DNA of 30,391 nucleotides from an uncultured Eubacteriales bacterium (GTDB lineage Bacteria > Bacillota > Clostridia > Oscillospirales > Oscillospiraceae), in assembly GCA_900546915.1 (NCBI GenBank), contig UREY01000025.1, positions 1 to 30,391 on the forward strand. The letters run 5' to 3'. Within the stretch, counting starts at the first letter, position 1; every line of letters starts with the position of its first letter. The notes under the pieces were generated by a model. That model was not told the origin of the DNA. It made no database searches and worked only from the letters and a program-made list of their open reading frames with translations. Below, piece by piece: positions 1 to 6,886 of this stretch. A program made the translations under genes and the position numbers.

Positions 1-1167
1 GAAGGTTTGGTAAGCATCTGTCGTATATGTGGTGTCATTTCCAGTCCGCTGGGCATACCGGTAGAGAATCACCGCCATATCCTGTCGCGTCACATTGCCC
101 TCCGGGGTAAATTTCCCGTTGCCGTGGCCTTCTACCAGGCCGTTTGCGCTGGCCCAAAGAACCGGGGCTCCGTAATACCGGTTTAAAGACACATCATAGA
201 AGGGATTCTCCAGTCCCTGCACCGAGGGCTCTCCCGCCAGGCGGTACAACACCGTCACCAGCATCCCCCGGGTCATGGTGCCGCCGGGCAGGAACCGTCC
301 CCCTTCCACGCCCTGAAACAGCCCCTGCTCGGTGACAAACTTGACCCCGTCGTAATACCACTGCCCCTTCGGAACATCCCGGTAGGGGTTCCAGGCATCC
401 TCGGGGTCGACCTCCTGGACGGCGCCGCCGCCGGTAACCTGAAATTGCGCCGTGCGGTCAAAGCAAGTGACGGTGACCGTCTGGGTCCCCGTAGCGGCAG
501 GATCAAAGCCGGTGCAGTACGAAGACAAAATGGGCAGGTAGGAGGTCCCGCAATGGGCGCAGTTGAGTACGCCGATCAGTCCCATTTCCTCCAGGCCCGT
601 TCCGGGCTCAAAGGTCTCTGTGGGTAAGATCAGCTGGAAATCCGTATACCTGCAATCTTTAGAGGTACAGAACATCTGCACCCAATAGCTTCCGTAGCCG
701 CCGCTGGTGAAATCGTATCCCACGCCCACGTGGGTAGCATTCTGCTTCAATATGTTGGCCCGGTGTCCCGGACTGTTCATCCAGCCGTCCATCACCGCAG
801 CAGCGGTGGGGTAGCCGGCAGCAATGTTCTCTCCTGTGGGTTGCAGGCTCGTCAATCCCACTTCCTCGAGCACCGTAAAGCACGAACTTCCGTCCGGTCT
901 TTCATGGTCATACCGAATCAACAATTCCTCGGCCCGGATGTCCATGGCGTTTTGCAGCGGCTCTATCATCGTCAAAGGCTGCAGTCCTTCCTCGTCCCGC
1001 CGGAGATTGACCTGGCGGAGCACCTCCCACTCCTGCGCCGAGTTGTCTGGGGTCATGGGTGGCAGCGCAACAGCCGCCCGAGTCTTCGGCAGCAGTCCGG
1101 ATCCAAGCCCTAACAGGAACCCCAACGCCAACGTAAAAGCCAGCGCGCGTTTACAAAATTTCATCAT
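1..1167 (-). CDS. CAP-domain surface protein with Ig-like and SLH regions (C-terminus off the window)
   Basis: The frame is open from an ATG-ATG pair at 1167 to the left edge, giving 389 codons with no stop, so the gene is partial. The N-terminus is a signal peptide: basic MMKFCKR, a hydrophobic core rich in L, G and A, then a likely cleavage after TRA. Residues about 45-165 form a CAP/SCP-PR1 domain with a DHERPDGS stretch, GENIAAG, SPGHRANIL and a closing GSYWVQMFC. A short segment around GTQTVTVTCFD resembles the C-terminal half of a bacterial Ig-like domain. The rest resembles S-layer homology repeats (NPYRDVPKGQWYYDGV, then GTMTRGMLVTVLYRLAG, and GKFTPEGNVTRQDMAVILYR), which bind secondary cell-wall polymers. 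I infer a cell-wall-anchored secreted protein. The enzymatic role of bacterial CAP domains is mostly unknown. A consensus promoter lies just upstream. Confidence 0.88.
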   Translation of the reverse strand, partial: MMKFCKRALAFTLALGFLLGLGSGLLPKTRAAVALPPMTPDNSAQEWEVLRQVNLRRDEEGLQPLTMIEPLQNAMDIRAEELLIRYDHERPDGSSCFTVLEEVGLTSLQPTGENIAAGYPTAAAVMDGWMNSPGHRANILKQNATHVGVGYDFTSGGYGSYWVQMFCTSKDCRYTDFQLILPTETFEPGTGLEEMGLIGVLNCAHCGTSYLPILSSYCTGFDPAATGTQTVTVTCFDRTAQFQVTGGGAVQEVDPEDAWNPYRDVPKGQWYYDGVKFVTEQGLFQGVEGGRFLPGGTMTRGMLVTVLYRLAGEPSVQGLENPFYDVSLNRYYGAPVLWASANGLVEGHGNGKFTPEGNVTRQDMAVILYRYAQRTGNDTTYTTDAYQTF

Positions 1168-1212
1168 GGCATACACCCTCTGCATATTTGTCGGCATCCG
1201 CGCCGCCTTTTT

Positions 1213-1241
1213 ATCATAACCACCTAAAAAGCGGCTGTCAA
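1213..1241 (-). promoter_or_regulatory. Sigma-A promoter of the CAP/SLH gene
   Basis: Reading the minus strand, TTGACA (1236-1241) is followed by exactly 17 bases and then TATGAT (1213-1218). This is a near-perfect housekeeping promoter about 45 bases ahead of the start codon. Confidence 0.75.
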
Positions 1242-1270
1242 GTCGGCAATTTTGGGACCTGCCCCATGTT

Positions 1271-2677
1271 TTACCGAAGCGGTTTTCCCTTGCCCGCTAG
1301 GACGTCTTCCAGGCGGGCCAAAAGATCCGGCGCCCGGCTGCTGTCAAATCCCGTGTAATTTACCACCATGCAGTGTGAATCTCCGGGATGGGCCACCTGT
1401 CTATAATCGGACAGGCAAAAAATCCGAATCCCGGCCTGGGCGCACAGCTCTTTCAGCGCCCGGTCCGAGTACGAGGTCCGGACCCGCAGAAGAAAATGCA
1501 GGCCGGCGTCCTGCTCCAGAATCTCCACCTGAGAAAAAAAGCTGGCCTGAGACAGCGCTGCAATCAACCGGTCCCGCTGGTCCCGGTAGTATTTCCGCAT
1601 TCGGTTGATATGCTTTTCAAAGTAGCCCCGGCTGAGAAACCGGGCCAGGGTGTACTGCTCAAAGCTGGGAACCGTACAGGCATAGAAGCCCAGACGGCGG
1701 TGGAACTCCGCCATCCACGCAGGCGGCAGAACCAGGTAGCTGATGCGGATGGAGGGTGCGATGGACTTGGTAAAAGAATTGAGGTAAATCACCTTTCCGC
1801 TCCGGTCAATGGACTGCAGCGTGGGGATGGGGCGGCCGGAGAGGCGAAACTCGCTGTCATAGTCGTCCTCAATCAAATACCGCTCTTCCTCCTCCCCGGC
1901 CCACTCCAGCAGGGCCTGCCGCCGGCCGATGGGGGTCACAATCCCGGTGGGAAAGTGGTGAGAGGGAGACAGGTGCAGGACCTGCGCTCCGGCCAACCGG
2001 TCCACTCGGACCCCATCTCCGTCCAACGGCACCGGCAGACAAGCTACGCCGGCGGCCTCATAGACCCGCCGGATTTTCCCGTAGCCCGGGTCTTCAATGG
2101 CATAGCATTTGTCCCGGCCCAGGAGCTGGATCAATAAATTGTACAGAAAATCCGTCCCCGCTCCCACCAGGATTTGATCCGGCGATACCGTCATGGAGCG
2201 AAAGCCGTAGAGATAATCCGCAATGGCCTGGCGAAGCACCAACGCGCCGCCTGGAGGGACCGGACCCAGCAGCTCCGCCCCATAATCCAAAAGAACCTCC
2301 CGCTGCAGCTTGGCCCATATCGAAAAGGGAAACGCCGCTGCCGGTAAGCTATGGGCGGTCAAGTCCGCCTCCCAGGGCGTCTCCGGCTCCTCCTTCCGCT
2401 GTTCCGGTATGGGGGACGGGGCGGCCTCCGGTCCCCGCTCCACCGCCTCGACAAAATAGCCCACCTTTTCCTGGGAGCGGATGTAACCCTCTGCCGCCAA
2501 CTGGGCGTAAGCCGTCTCTACGGTGACTTTGCTGATTTTCAAATGATCCGCCAGGGCTCGCTTGGAAGGCAGCTTCTCCCCGGGAGCCAGTCGGCCCGCC
2601 AAAATATCGGCCCGCAGTCCCCGGTACAGCGCTTCATACAACGGACCGGCTGTGCGGTCTAACGTATAGGTCAGCAT
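1271..2677 (-). CDS. MocR/PdxR-type regulator (GntR wHTH fused to aminotransferase fold)
   Basis: This 468-residue protein has a GntR winged-helix domain at about residues 10-77 (GEKLPSKRALADHLKISKVT, then the YFV wing). A linker joins it to a fold-type I aminotransferase domain at about 110-460. PLP-site residues are visible: the Asp in IEDDYDSEF (about 270) and the Schiff-base Lys in SFTKSIAPSIR (K304). Family members are transcription factors that sense PLP or amino-acid derivatives, and PdxR activates vitamin B6 synthesis. No pdxS/pdxT lies in the window, so the target is unknown. The start has a clear AGGAGGGG six bases upstream. A 16-bp inverted repeat just upstream may be its operator. 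Confidence 0.9.
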   Translation of the reverse strand: MLTYTLDRTAGPLYEALYRGLRADILAGRLAPGEKLPSKRALADHLKISKVTVETAYAQLAAEGYIRSQEKVGYFVEAVERGPEAAPSPIPEQRKEEPETPWEADLTAHSLPAAAFPFSIWAKLQREVLLDYGAELLGPVPPGGALVLRQAIADYLYGFRSMTVSPDQILVGAGTDFLYNLLIQLLGRDKCYAIEDPGYGKIRRVYEAAGVACLPVPLDGDGVRVDRLAGAQVLHLSPSHHFPTGIVTPIGRRQALLEWAGEEEERYLIEDDYDSEFRLSGRPIPTLQSIDRSGKVIYLNSFTKSIAPSIRISYLVLPPAWMAEFHRRLGFYACTVPSFEQYTLARFLSRGYFEKHINRMRKYYRDQRDRLIAALSQASFFSQVEILEQDAGLHFLLRVRTSYSDRALKELCAQAGIRIFCLSDYRQVAHPGDSHCMVVNYTGFDSSRAPDLLARLEDVLAGKGKPLR

Positions 2678-2716
2678 GTATGTCCCCTCCTGGCCTTGTA
2701 GAACATTTAAAATACA

Positions 2717-2732
2717 GCCTGAAGTATCAGGC
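2717..2732. promoter_or_regulatory. Inverted repeat ahead of the MocR-type regulator, candidate operator
   Basis: GCCTGA-AGTA-TCAGGC is a perfect 6-bp dyad about 40 bases upstream of the regulator's start codon. Autoregulation through such a dyad is plausible, but the link is inference. MocR regulators often bind direct repeats, so this may be only a hairpin. Confidence 0.35.
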
Positions 2733-2845
2733 CAGTATGATCATATACCCAAATCCGGCAAAAGGCAAGGAAAATTGCTTTCCTTTCGAAAAATTCCTTC
2801 CACGTTCCCGCATCCTCCCGGCCCAGCCCAGGGATGAAGCAAAGC

Positions 2846-2868
2846 GGCGGCAGGGAAATCCTGCCGCC
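2846..2868. other. GC-rich hairpin between two genes
   Basis: A perfect 9-bp stem (ggcggcagg / cctgccgcc) with loop GAAAT lies between the flavodiiron gene terminator and the regulator. The run of Ts after it on the minus strand is weak. It could be a back-up terminator or simply a structured spacer. Confidence 0.35.
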
Positions 2869-2910
2869 CCACACTGTGGGCCGCCGTTGCGGCCCGTCCG
2901 GGCGAACCCT

Positions 2911-2950
2911 GAAAAACACACCGGACCTGCCGTCACACGACAGGTCCGGT
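2911..2950 (-). terminator. Intrinsic terminator of the flavodiiron gene
   Basis: A 10-bp GC-rich perfect stem (ACCGGACCTG / CAGGTCCGGT) is followed on the minus strand by GTGTTTTTC. It begins six bases after the stop codon of the flavodiiron gene. Confidence 0.85.
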
Positions 2951-2955
2951 CAAGG

Positions 2956-4791
2956 TCATCCGATTCGTTCAAAGTCCTCGGGGCCATGCTTACACAGCGG
3001 GCAGACAAAGTCCGGGGGCAGCTCCTCCCCTTCATAGACATAGCCGCAAATCTTGCACACCCATCCCTTTTTCTGGGTCAGCTGGGGCTGGGGCTTCGGT
3101 TTGATATGGGCAAAGTAGTACGCGTAGGTCACAGAGGGCACCTGGGACAAAATCCGCGCCTCGGTCACATCGGCCACAAACAGGGTATGGGTTCCCCAAT
3201 CCTGTGTCGCGACCACTTTACCGGCAATGACTGCGTTGGAGAACTTGGTCAGATGCAGCGTGCCGTTCTCACTGCGGTCCGCAAAGGCCCAACCGGCGAA
3301 CTTGTCGGTGTCCCGGCCGCTCTGGAAGCCAAAATGCTGGAAAATTTCAAAGGGCACATCCTGAGACAGCACCGAAATACTGAACACACCGGTTTTGGCA
3401 ATCATGTCGTGGGTGAGGTTGGCCCGATTCACTGCAAAGGCCAGCCGCTTGGGGGTATCCGTAAGCTGAATCACCGTATTGACGATGCAGCCATTGTCCT
3501 TTCCCTCCGCCGAAGCCGACAAAACAAACAGGCCATAGGACAGCTTAAACAATGCGTTGGGGTCCACCGCCTTGTCCGAATCACCGGCGAGCTCTGCTTT
3601 GGGCATGGTGTCCGCCACGGCCTGGGCCAAAATCTCCAGCTGCTCCGTCTCTTTTAAGGACGAGCGGATTGTGACGGTCTGATCCAGAATGTGAACGCCC
3701 TTCCACGGCGCGATGAGCTGCCGCATCAGCTTCCCGCTGGTAGGCGCCCAGGAGCCGTTCTCCACCAGGGCTACCGTGCGGTTCTGGAGATTATGGGCCG
3801 TGAGATCATGGAGAAGATTCTCCATGTTGACAAAAATTCCGGCATTGTAGGTGGTTGAAGCAAAGATCAGGTGGCTGTACCGGAACGCAGCGGAGACGAT
3901 ATAGGAAGCCGGCGTCATAGACACGTCGAACATACAGGTCCGAATGCCCCGCTCCCGCAGGCGGCAGGCCAGGATTTCCGCCGCATTGGCCGTATTGCCG
4001 TACACAGAGGCATAGGCAATGACAACTCCGTTCTCCTCCGGCGTGTAGGTCGCCCATTTCAGATACTTATCAATCAGTTCCCCCATGTCCTTCCGCCACA
4101 CAAAGCCGTGCAGGGGGCAGATCATCCGAATCTCCAGGCCGGCCGCCTTGGTCAAAAGGCTGGTCACCTGCGTACCGTACTTGCCCACAATATTGCAATA
4201 GTACCGGCGGGCCTCATCCAGATAATCCCGGAAAAAATCCACCTCGTCGGCAAACAATGCGCCGTCCAAAGCGCCAAATGTGCCGAACGCATCGGCCGAG
4301 AAGAGAATCTTTTCCGTCAAATCGTATGTGACCATCACCTCGGGCCAGTGGACCATAGGCGCCATGACGAAGGTGAAGCTGTGACGACCGGTTTCGTACA
4401 CGTCGCCCTCCTTGACGATCTGCACCACAGAGCCGACGTCAAAGGAGAAAAACTGCGCCATCATATCCGCCGTCTTTTGGTTGCACAGAATCCGGACTCC
4501 AGGATAGCGGCGGACCACCTCTTCGATGGTGGCGGCATGATCCGGCTCCATATGCTGCACCACCAGGGCATCCAGCTTCCTTCCCCCCAGAACATGGGCA
4601 ATGTTTTCAAAAAACACCCGGTCCACGGAGTGATCCACCGTATCAAACAATACCGTCTTATCGTCCGTCAGGAGGTAAGAGTTATAGGACACGCCCTTCG
4701 GCACATCGTACACCCCTTCAAACAGAGCCAGCCGACGGTCGCTTCCACCCACCCAGGTCAGATCGTCGGTGACCTTTCTTACACAATACAT
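2956..4791 (-). CDS. Flavodiiron protein fused to flavin reductase and rubredoxin
   Basis: This is a 611-residue cytoplasmic protein in four blocks. Residues 1-250 form the metallo-beta-lactamase-like diiron domain with all seven ligands visible: H80, E82, D84, H85 (HMEPDH), H148, D167 and H228. Residues 255-395 are a flavodoxin FMN domain (AYASVYGNTANA). Residues about 415-565 are a flavin-reductase-like domain (SYGLFVLSAS). Residues 575-611 are a rubredoxin with C579, C582, C597 and C600. The family reduces O2 to water, or NO to N2O, and protects strict anaerobes. The fusion suggests an electron path from reduced flavin or rubredoxin to the diiron centre. I place the start at 4791, where AAGGGGA precedes ATG, rather than at an upstream ATG (4869) that lies within the promoter region. 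The gene is monocistronic, with its own promoter, a Fur-like site and a terminator. Confidence 0.93.
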   Translation of the reverse strand: MYCVRKVTDDLTWVGGSDRRLALFEGVYDVPKGVSYNSYLLTDDKTVLFDTVDHSVDRVFFENIAHVLGGRKLDALVVQHMEPDHAATIEEVVRRYPGVRILCNQKTADMMAQFFSFDVGSVVQIVKEGDVYETGRHSFTFVMAPMVHWPEVMVTYDLTEKILFSADAFGTFGALDGALFADEVDFFRDYLDEARRYYCNIVGKYGTQVTSLLTKAAGLEIRMICPLHGFVWRKDMGELIDKYLKWATYTPEENGVVIAYASVYGNTANAAEILACRLRERGIRTCMFDVSMTPASYIVSAAFRYSHLIFASTTYNAGIFVNMENLLHDLTAHNLQNRTVALVENGSWAPTSGKLMRQLIAPWKGVHILDQTVTIRSSLKETEQLEILAQAVADTMPKAELAGDSDKAVDPNALFKLSYGLFVLSASAEGKDNGCIVNTVIQLTDTPKRLAFAVNRANLTHDMIAKTGVFSISVLSQDVPFEIFQHFGFQSGRDTDKFAGWAFADRSENGTLHLTKFSNAVIAGKVVATQDWGTHTLFVADVTEARILSQVPSVTYAYYFAHIKPKPQPQLTQKKGWVCKICGYVYEGEELPPDFVCPLCKHGPEDFERIG

Positions 4792-4834
4792 GGACAAATC
4801 CCCTTTCGTGTCTGATATTTCCAGTGCCGGGTCT

Positions 4835-4863
4835 ATTATACAGGACATACCGGGAAAAATCAA
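4835..4863 (-). promoter_or_regulatory. Sigma-A promoter of the flavodiiron gene
   Basis: On the minus strand TTGATT (4858-4863), a 17-base spacer and a perfect TATAAT (4835-4840) lie about 44 bases upstream of the chosen start codon. This also argues against a start at 4869, which would lie upstream of this promoter. Confidence 0.8.
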
Positions 4864-4867
4864 TGGC

Positions 4868-4886
4868 AATAATGAGAATTATTATC
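4868..4886 (-). promoter_or_regulatory. Fur-box-like operator
   Basis: The minus strand reads GATAATAATTCTCATTATT, which matches the classical 19-base Fur consensus at about 15 of 19 positions by eye. It sits four bases upstream of the -35 element. Fur, or the related peroxide sensor PerR, is the likely ligand, which would link the flavodiiron gene to iron or oxidative stress. Which family member binds is inference. Confidence 0.55.
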
Positions 4887-4894
4887 AAATTTGC

Positions 4895-4924
4895 AAAAAG
4901 GAGCCGCATTTTCCCGGGCGTCTC
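4895..4924 (-). terminator. Probable terminator of the first VanW gene
   Basis: A 7-bp stem with one mismatch (GAGACGC / GCGGCTC) is followed by CTTTTTGC on the minus strand. It lies 46 bases past the VanW stop codon and directly upstream of the flavodiiron promoter. Confidence 0.5.
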
Positions 4925-4969
4925 GGGCTACTGCGATTGCCTTGTGGGGCGCAACCGGTATTTTCCCGG

Positions 4970-6733
4970 TCAGCCGCCCTGCGTCACGGCAATCTCCCGG
5001 TCCCGCTTGTCATAATCGGAAGCCGCAACGTATTCTTTGGAGATGAGCTGATCCGTCTCCTTATCATATTTATACCGGTAAGTCTCCACCACATAGCCGG
5101 TATACGGCGTGGTGATCACCTGACCGGACTGGTAAGAGCCGTCGGTTATCACCTTCTCCACCGTCTGCCAGGGAATCTCCTCCAGAACCACATAGTCCAT
5201 TTCCACATAGTAGTCCTTGGTATCTGTTCCAATGAGGGCGATGTCCACATAGCCGTCGTGAACGGAGGCCGCAATCCGAATGGGATAATCCGTGTTATTC
5301 CGAAACTGAAAGTCCAGATATCCCCACTGTACCGTCGCGTCCATTCCCAGAGGAACGTAATCCACTGCGAACTGGTGCAGGTGCCGGTCCACAATTTCCA
5401 GATCTGCGTACAGAGCCCCATAGTACAAGGTGGAGGATACCTGACACACACCGCCCCCCAGGCCGGGAACAGAGGCCCCGGCATAGTACACCGTCGCCTC
5501 CCGGTAGCCCTTCTCCGCCGTCCGCTCGCCCACCACATCGTTAAAGGAAAAGGTGGCGCCGGGCTTGATCAGATAGCCGTCGATGGCGGCGCAGGCCAGC
5601 TCCAAATTCCGGGTCCGATCGGCATTGTCGGTATGCGCCGTCTTTTTTTCAGCCAAAACATCCCGGAACAAATCCTTCTCCAGCAGAGCCTTCCACTGCT
5701 TCGGATAGAGAATCTGGAAATCCACTTGGATCGTCTGCCCTTCCCCTGCGCGGTCCAGCTGCTTCTGCACCTCGTCCAGAGGAAAGCCGTATCCCAGAAT
5801 CTCCTTGCTGGCCACATAGGTCGTCTCATCCAGCACCGCATCCACCGGCTCCAGGCAATTGCTCTGGTAAACCGACGGCAAATCCACCTCATCCGGGAGA
5901 GCCTCCTCATAGGCAACCGAAATGGTATGCAAATCCATCTCCTCATACGTCGCCACAATCCGGCGGTACAGAGCCTCCCCGTCCAAATGCCGGCCTGTCA
6001 CTCCGGTCTGAATCACCAGCTTCTGACCGCCCTCCACCGTAACCGGAGTCTGCCCCAGCTCCTCCATCCCGCTGGTATAGGTGTCCGGCAGCGCATAGGC
6101 GCTTAAATCCGGCCGCCGACCCACAACCGTCACCGTGGGCTGGATCAGGTCGCGCTCAATTTCGTCGTGCAACCAATTCACCGCCTGTCGGATTCCTGCC
6201 TCATTCAGGCGCAAATAATCATGCAATTCCAGCGTGAACGTGGTGTGCGCCGCCTCCGACCGAGCCCGGGCCCGTTGGAACAGATTTCCCTGCCGGCCAT
6301 GCCGGAAGGCGGCTTCCGCCATGGCTGAAGCATCCACTTGCGCATGGACTTCCTCCGGAGACAACACCAGCTGCCGGTCCGGAAGCTGCACAGTCAGAGG
6401 CTGCCCGTACACCGCCTCCGCCCTTCGTTCCAGCGCCTCCTGCGCCTGGTCCCGGGTCATGCCGCCCAAGTTGAGACCCATCGCATAAACGTTGTCAAAA
6501 ATCAAACCGTCGTCCAGGGAAAAGCTCCACAGGAAGACGCCGGTCCCCACTCCCGCAGCCAGAAGCAGGCATAGCAACACGATCCATCCCGCTCCGGGCG
6601 TTTTGCGCCTTTGGTCTCCCAACGGCGCCACCGGCTCGCCGTCGGCCTGCCGGGCCAGGGACTGCAGTTCCGCCCGCAGTCGCTCCCGCTCTGAGCCCTC
6701 TGTTTGATCGTTTGAAAATTTTCCCGTATTCAT
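4970..6733 (-). CDS. VanW-family envelope protein (copy 1)
   Basis: This 587-residue protein has a short basic cytoplasmic tail and one membrane anchor at about residues 48-70 (WIVLLCLLLAAGVGTGVFLW). An extracytoplasmic part follows. Residues about 80-300 resemble the putative peptidoglycan-binding repeats of YoaR-like proteins (NVYAMGLNLGGMTRDQAQ). Residues about 370-510 form the VanW domain (PGATFSFNDVVGERT, GGGVCQVSSTLY, ATVQWGYLDFQFRNNTDYP). VanW occurs beside some vancomycin-resistance clusters, but no biochemical activity is established and nothing here indicates resistance. AGGAGGGA precedes the ATG at good spacing. It lies downstream of a close paralogue with a terminator between them, which suggests tandem duplication. 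Confidence 0.88.
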   Translation of the reverse strand: MNTGKFSNDQTEGSERERLRAELQSLARQADGEPVAPLGDQRRKTPGAGWIVLLCLLLAAGVGTGVFLWSFSLDDGLIFDNVYAMGLNLGGMTRDQAQEALERRAEAVYGQPLTVQLPDRQLVLSPEEVHAQVDASAMAEAAFRHGRQGNLFQRARARSEAAHTTFTLELHDYLRLNEAGIRQAVNWLHDEIERDLIQPTVTVVGRRPDLSAYALPDTYTSGMEELGQTPVTVEGGQKLVIQTGVTGRHLDGEALYRRIVATYEEMDLHTISVAYEEALPDEVDLPSVYQSNCLEPVDAVLDETTYVASKEILGYGFPLDEVQKQLDRAGEGQTIQVDFQILYPKQWKALLEKDLFRDVLAEKKTAHTDNADRTRNLELACAAIDGYLIKPGATFSFNDVVGERTAEKGYREATVYYAGASVPGLGGGVCQVSSTLYYGALYADLEIVDRHLHQFAVDYVPLGMDATVQWGYLDFQFRNNTDYPIRIAASVHDGYVDIALIGTDTKDYYVEMDYVVLEEIPWQTVEKVITDGSYQSGQVITTPYTGYVVETYRYKYDKETDQLISKEYVAASDYDKRDREIAVTQGG

Positions 6734-6845
6734 GAAAGTCCCTCCTGTCCTTCCAGGTATGCTGTAACGCTATTTTGCCACCATTCGATCCAAAAGCCCC
6801 GCCGGTTCCAAAATTCCCAGAAATTTTCTGATGGGCCAAGCATAC

Positions 6846-6878
6846 AAAAATTCCAGGACCTCATACGGGGTCCTGGAA
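6846..6878 (-). terminator. Intrinsic terminator of the second VanW gene
   Basis: A perfect 10-bp stem (TTCCAGGACC / GGTCCTGGAA) is followed by TTTTTG on the minus strand, nine bases past the VanW copy 2 stop. It separates the two paralogues into different transcripts. Confidence 0.85.
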
Positions 6879-6886
6879 CTTTTGAT

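Noticed and set aside
4792..4869. Upstream ATG (4869) for the flavodiiron protein
   Set aside because: It lies upstream of the TATAAT promoter, overlapping the Fur-like site, and lacks a ribosome-binding site; the ATG at 4791 has AAGGGGA.
3871..6106. Long plus-strand open frames (for example 3871-4815 and 4769-6106)
   Set aside because: They are antisense to the well-supported flavodiiron and VanW genes, have no family features and arise from GC-rich codon bias.
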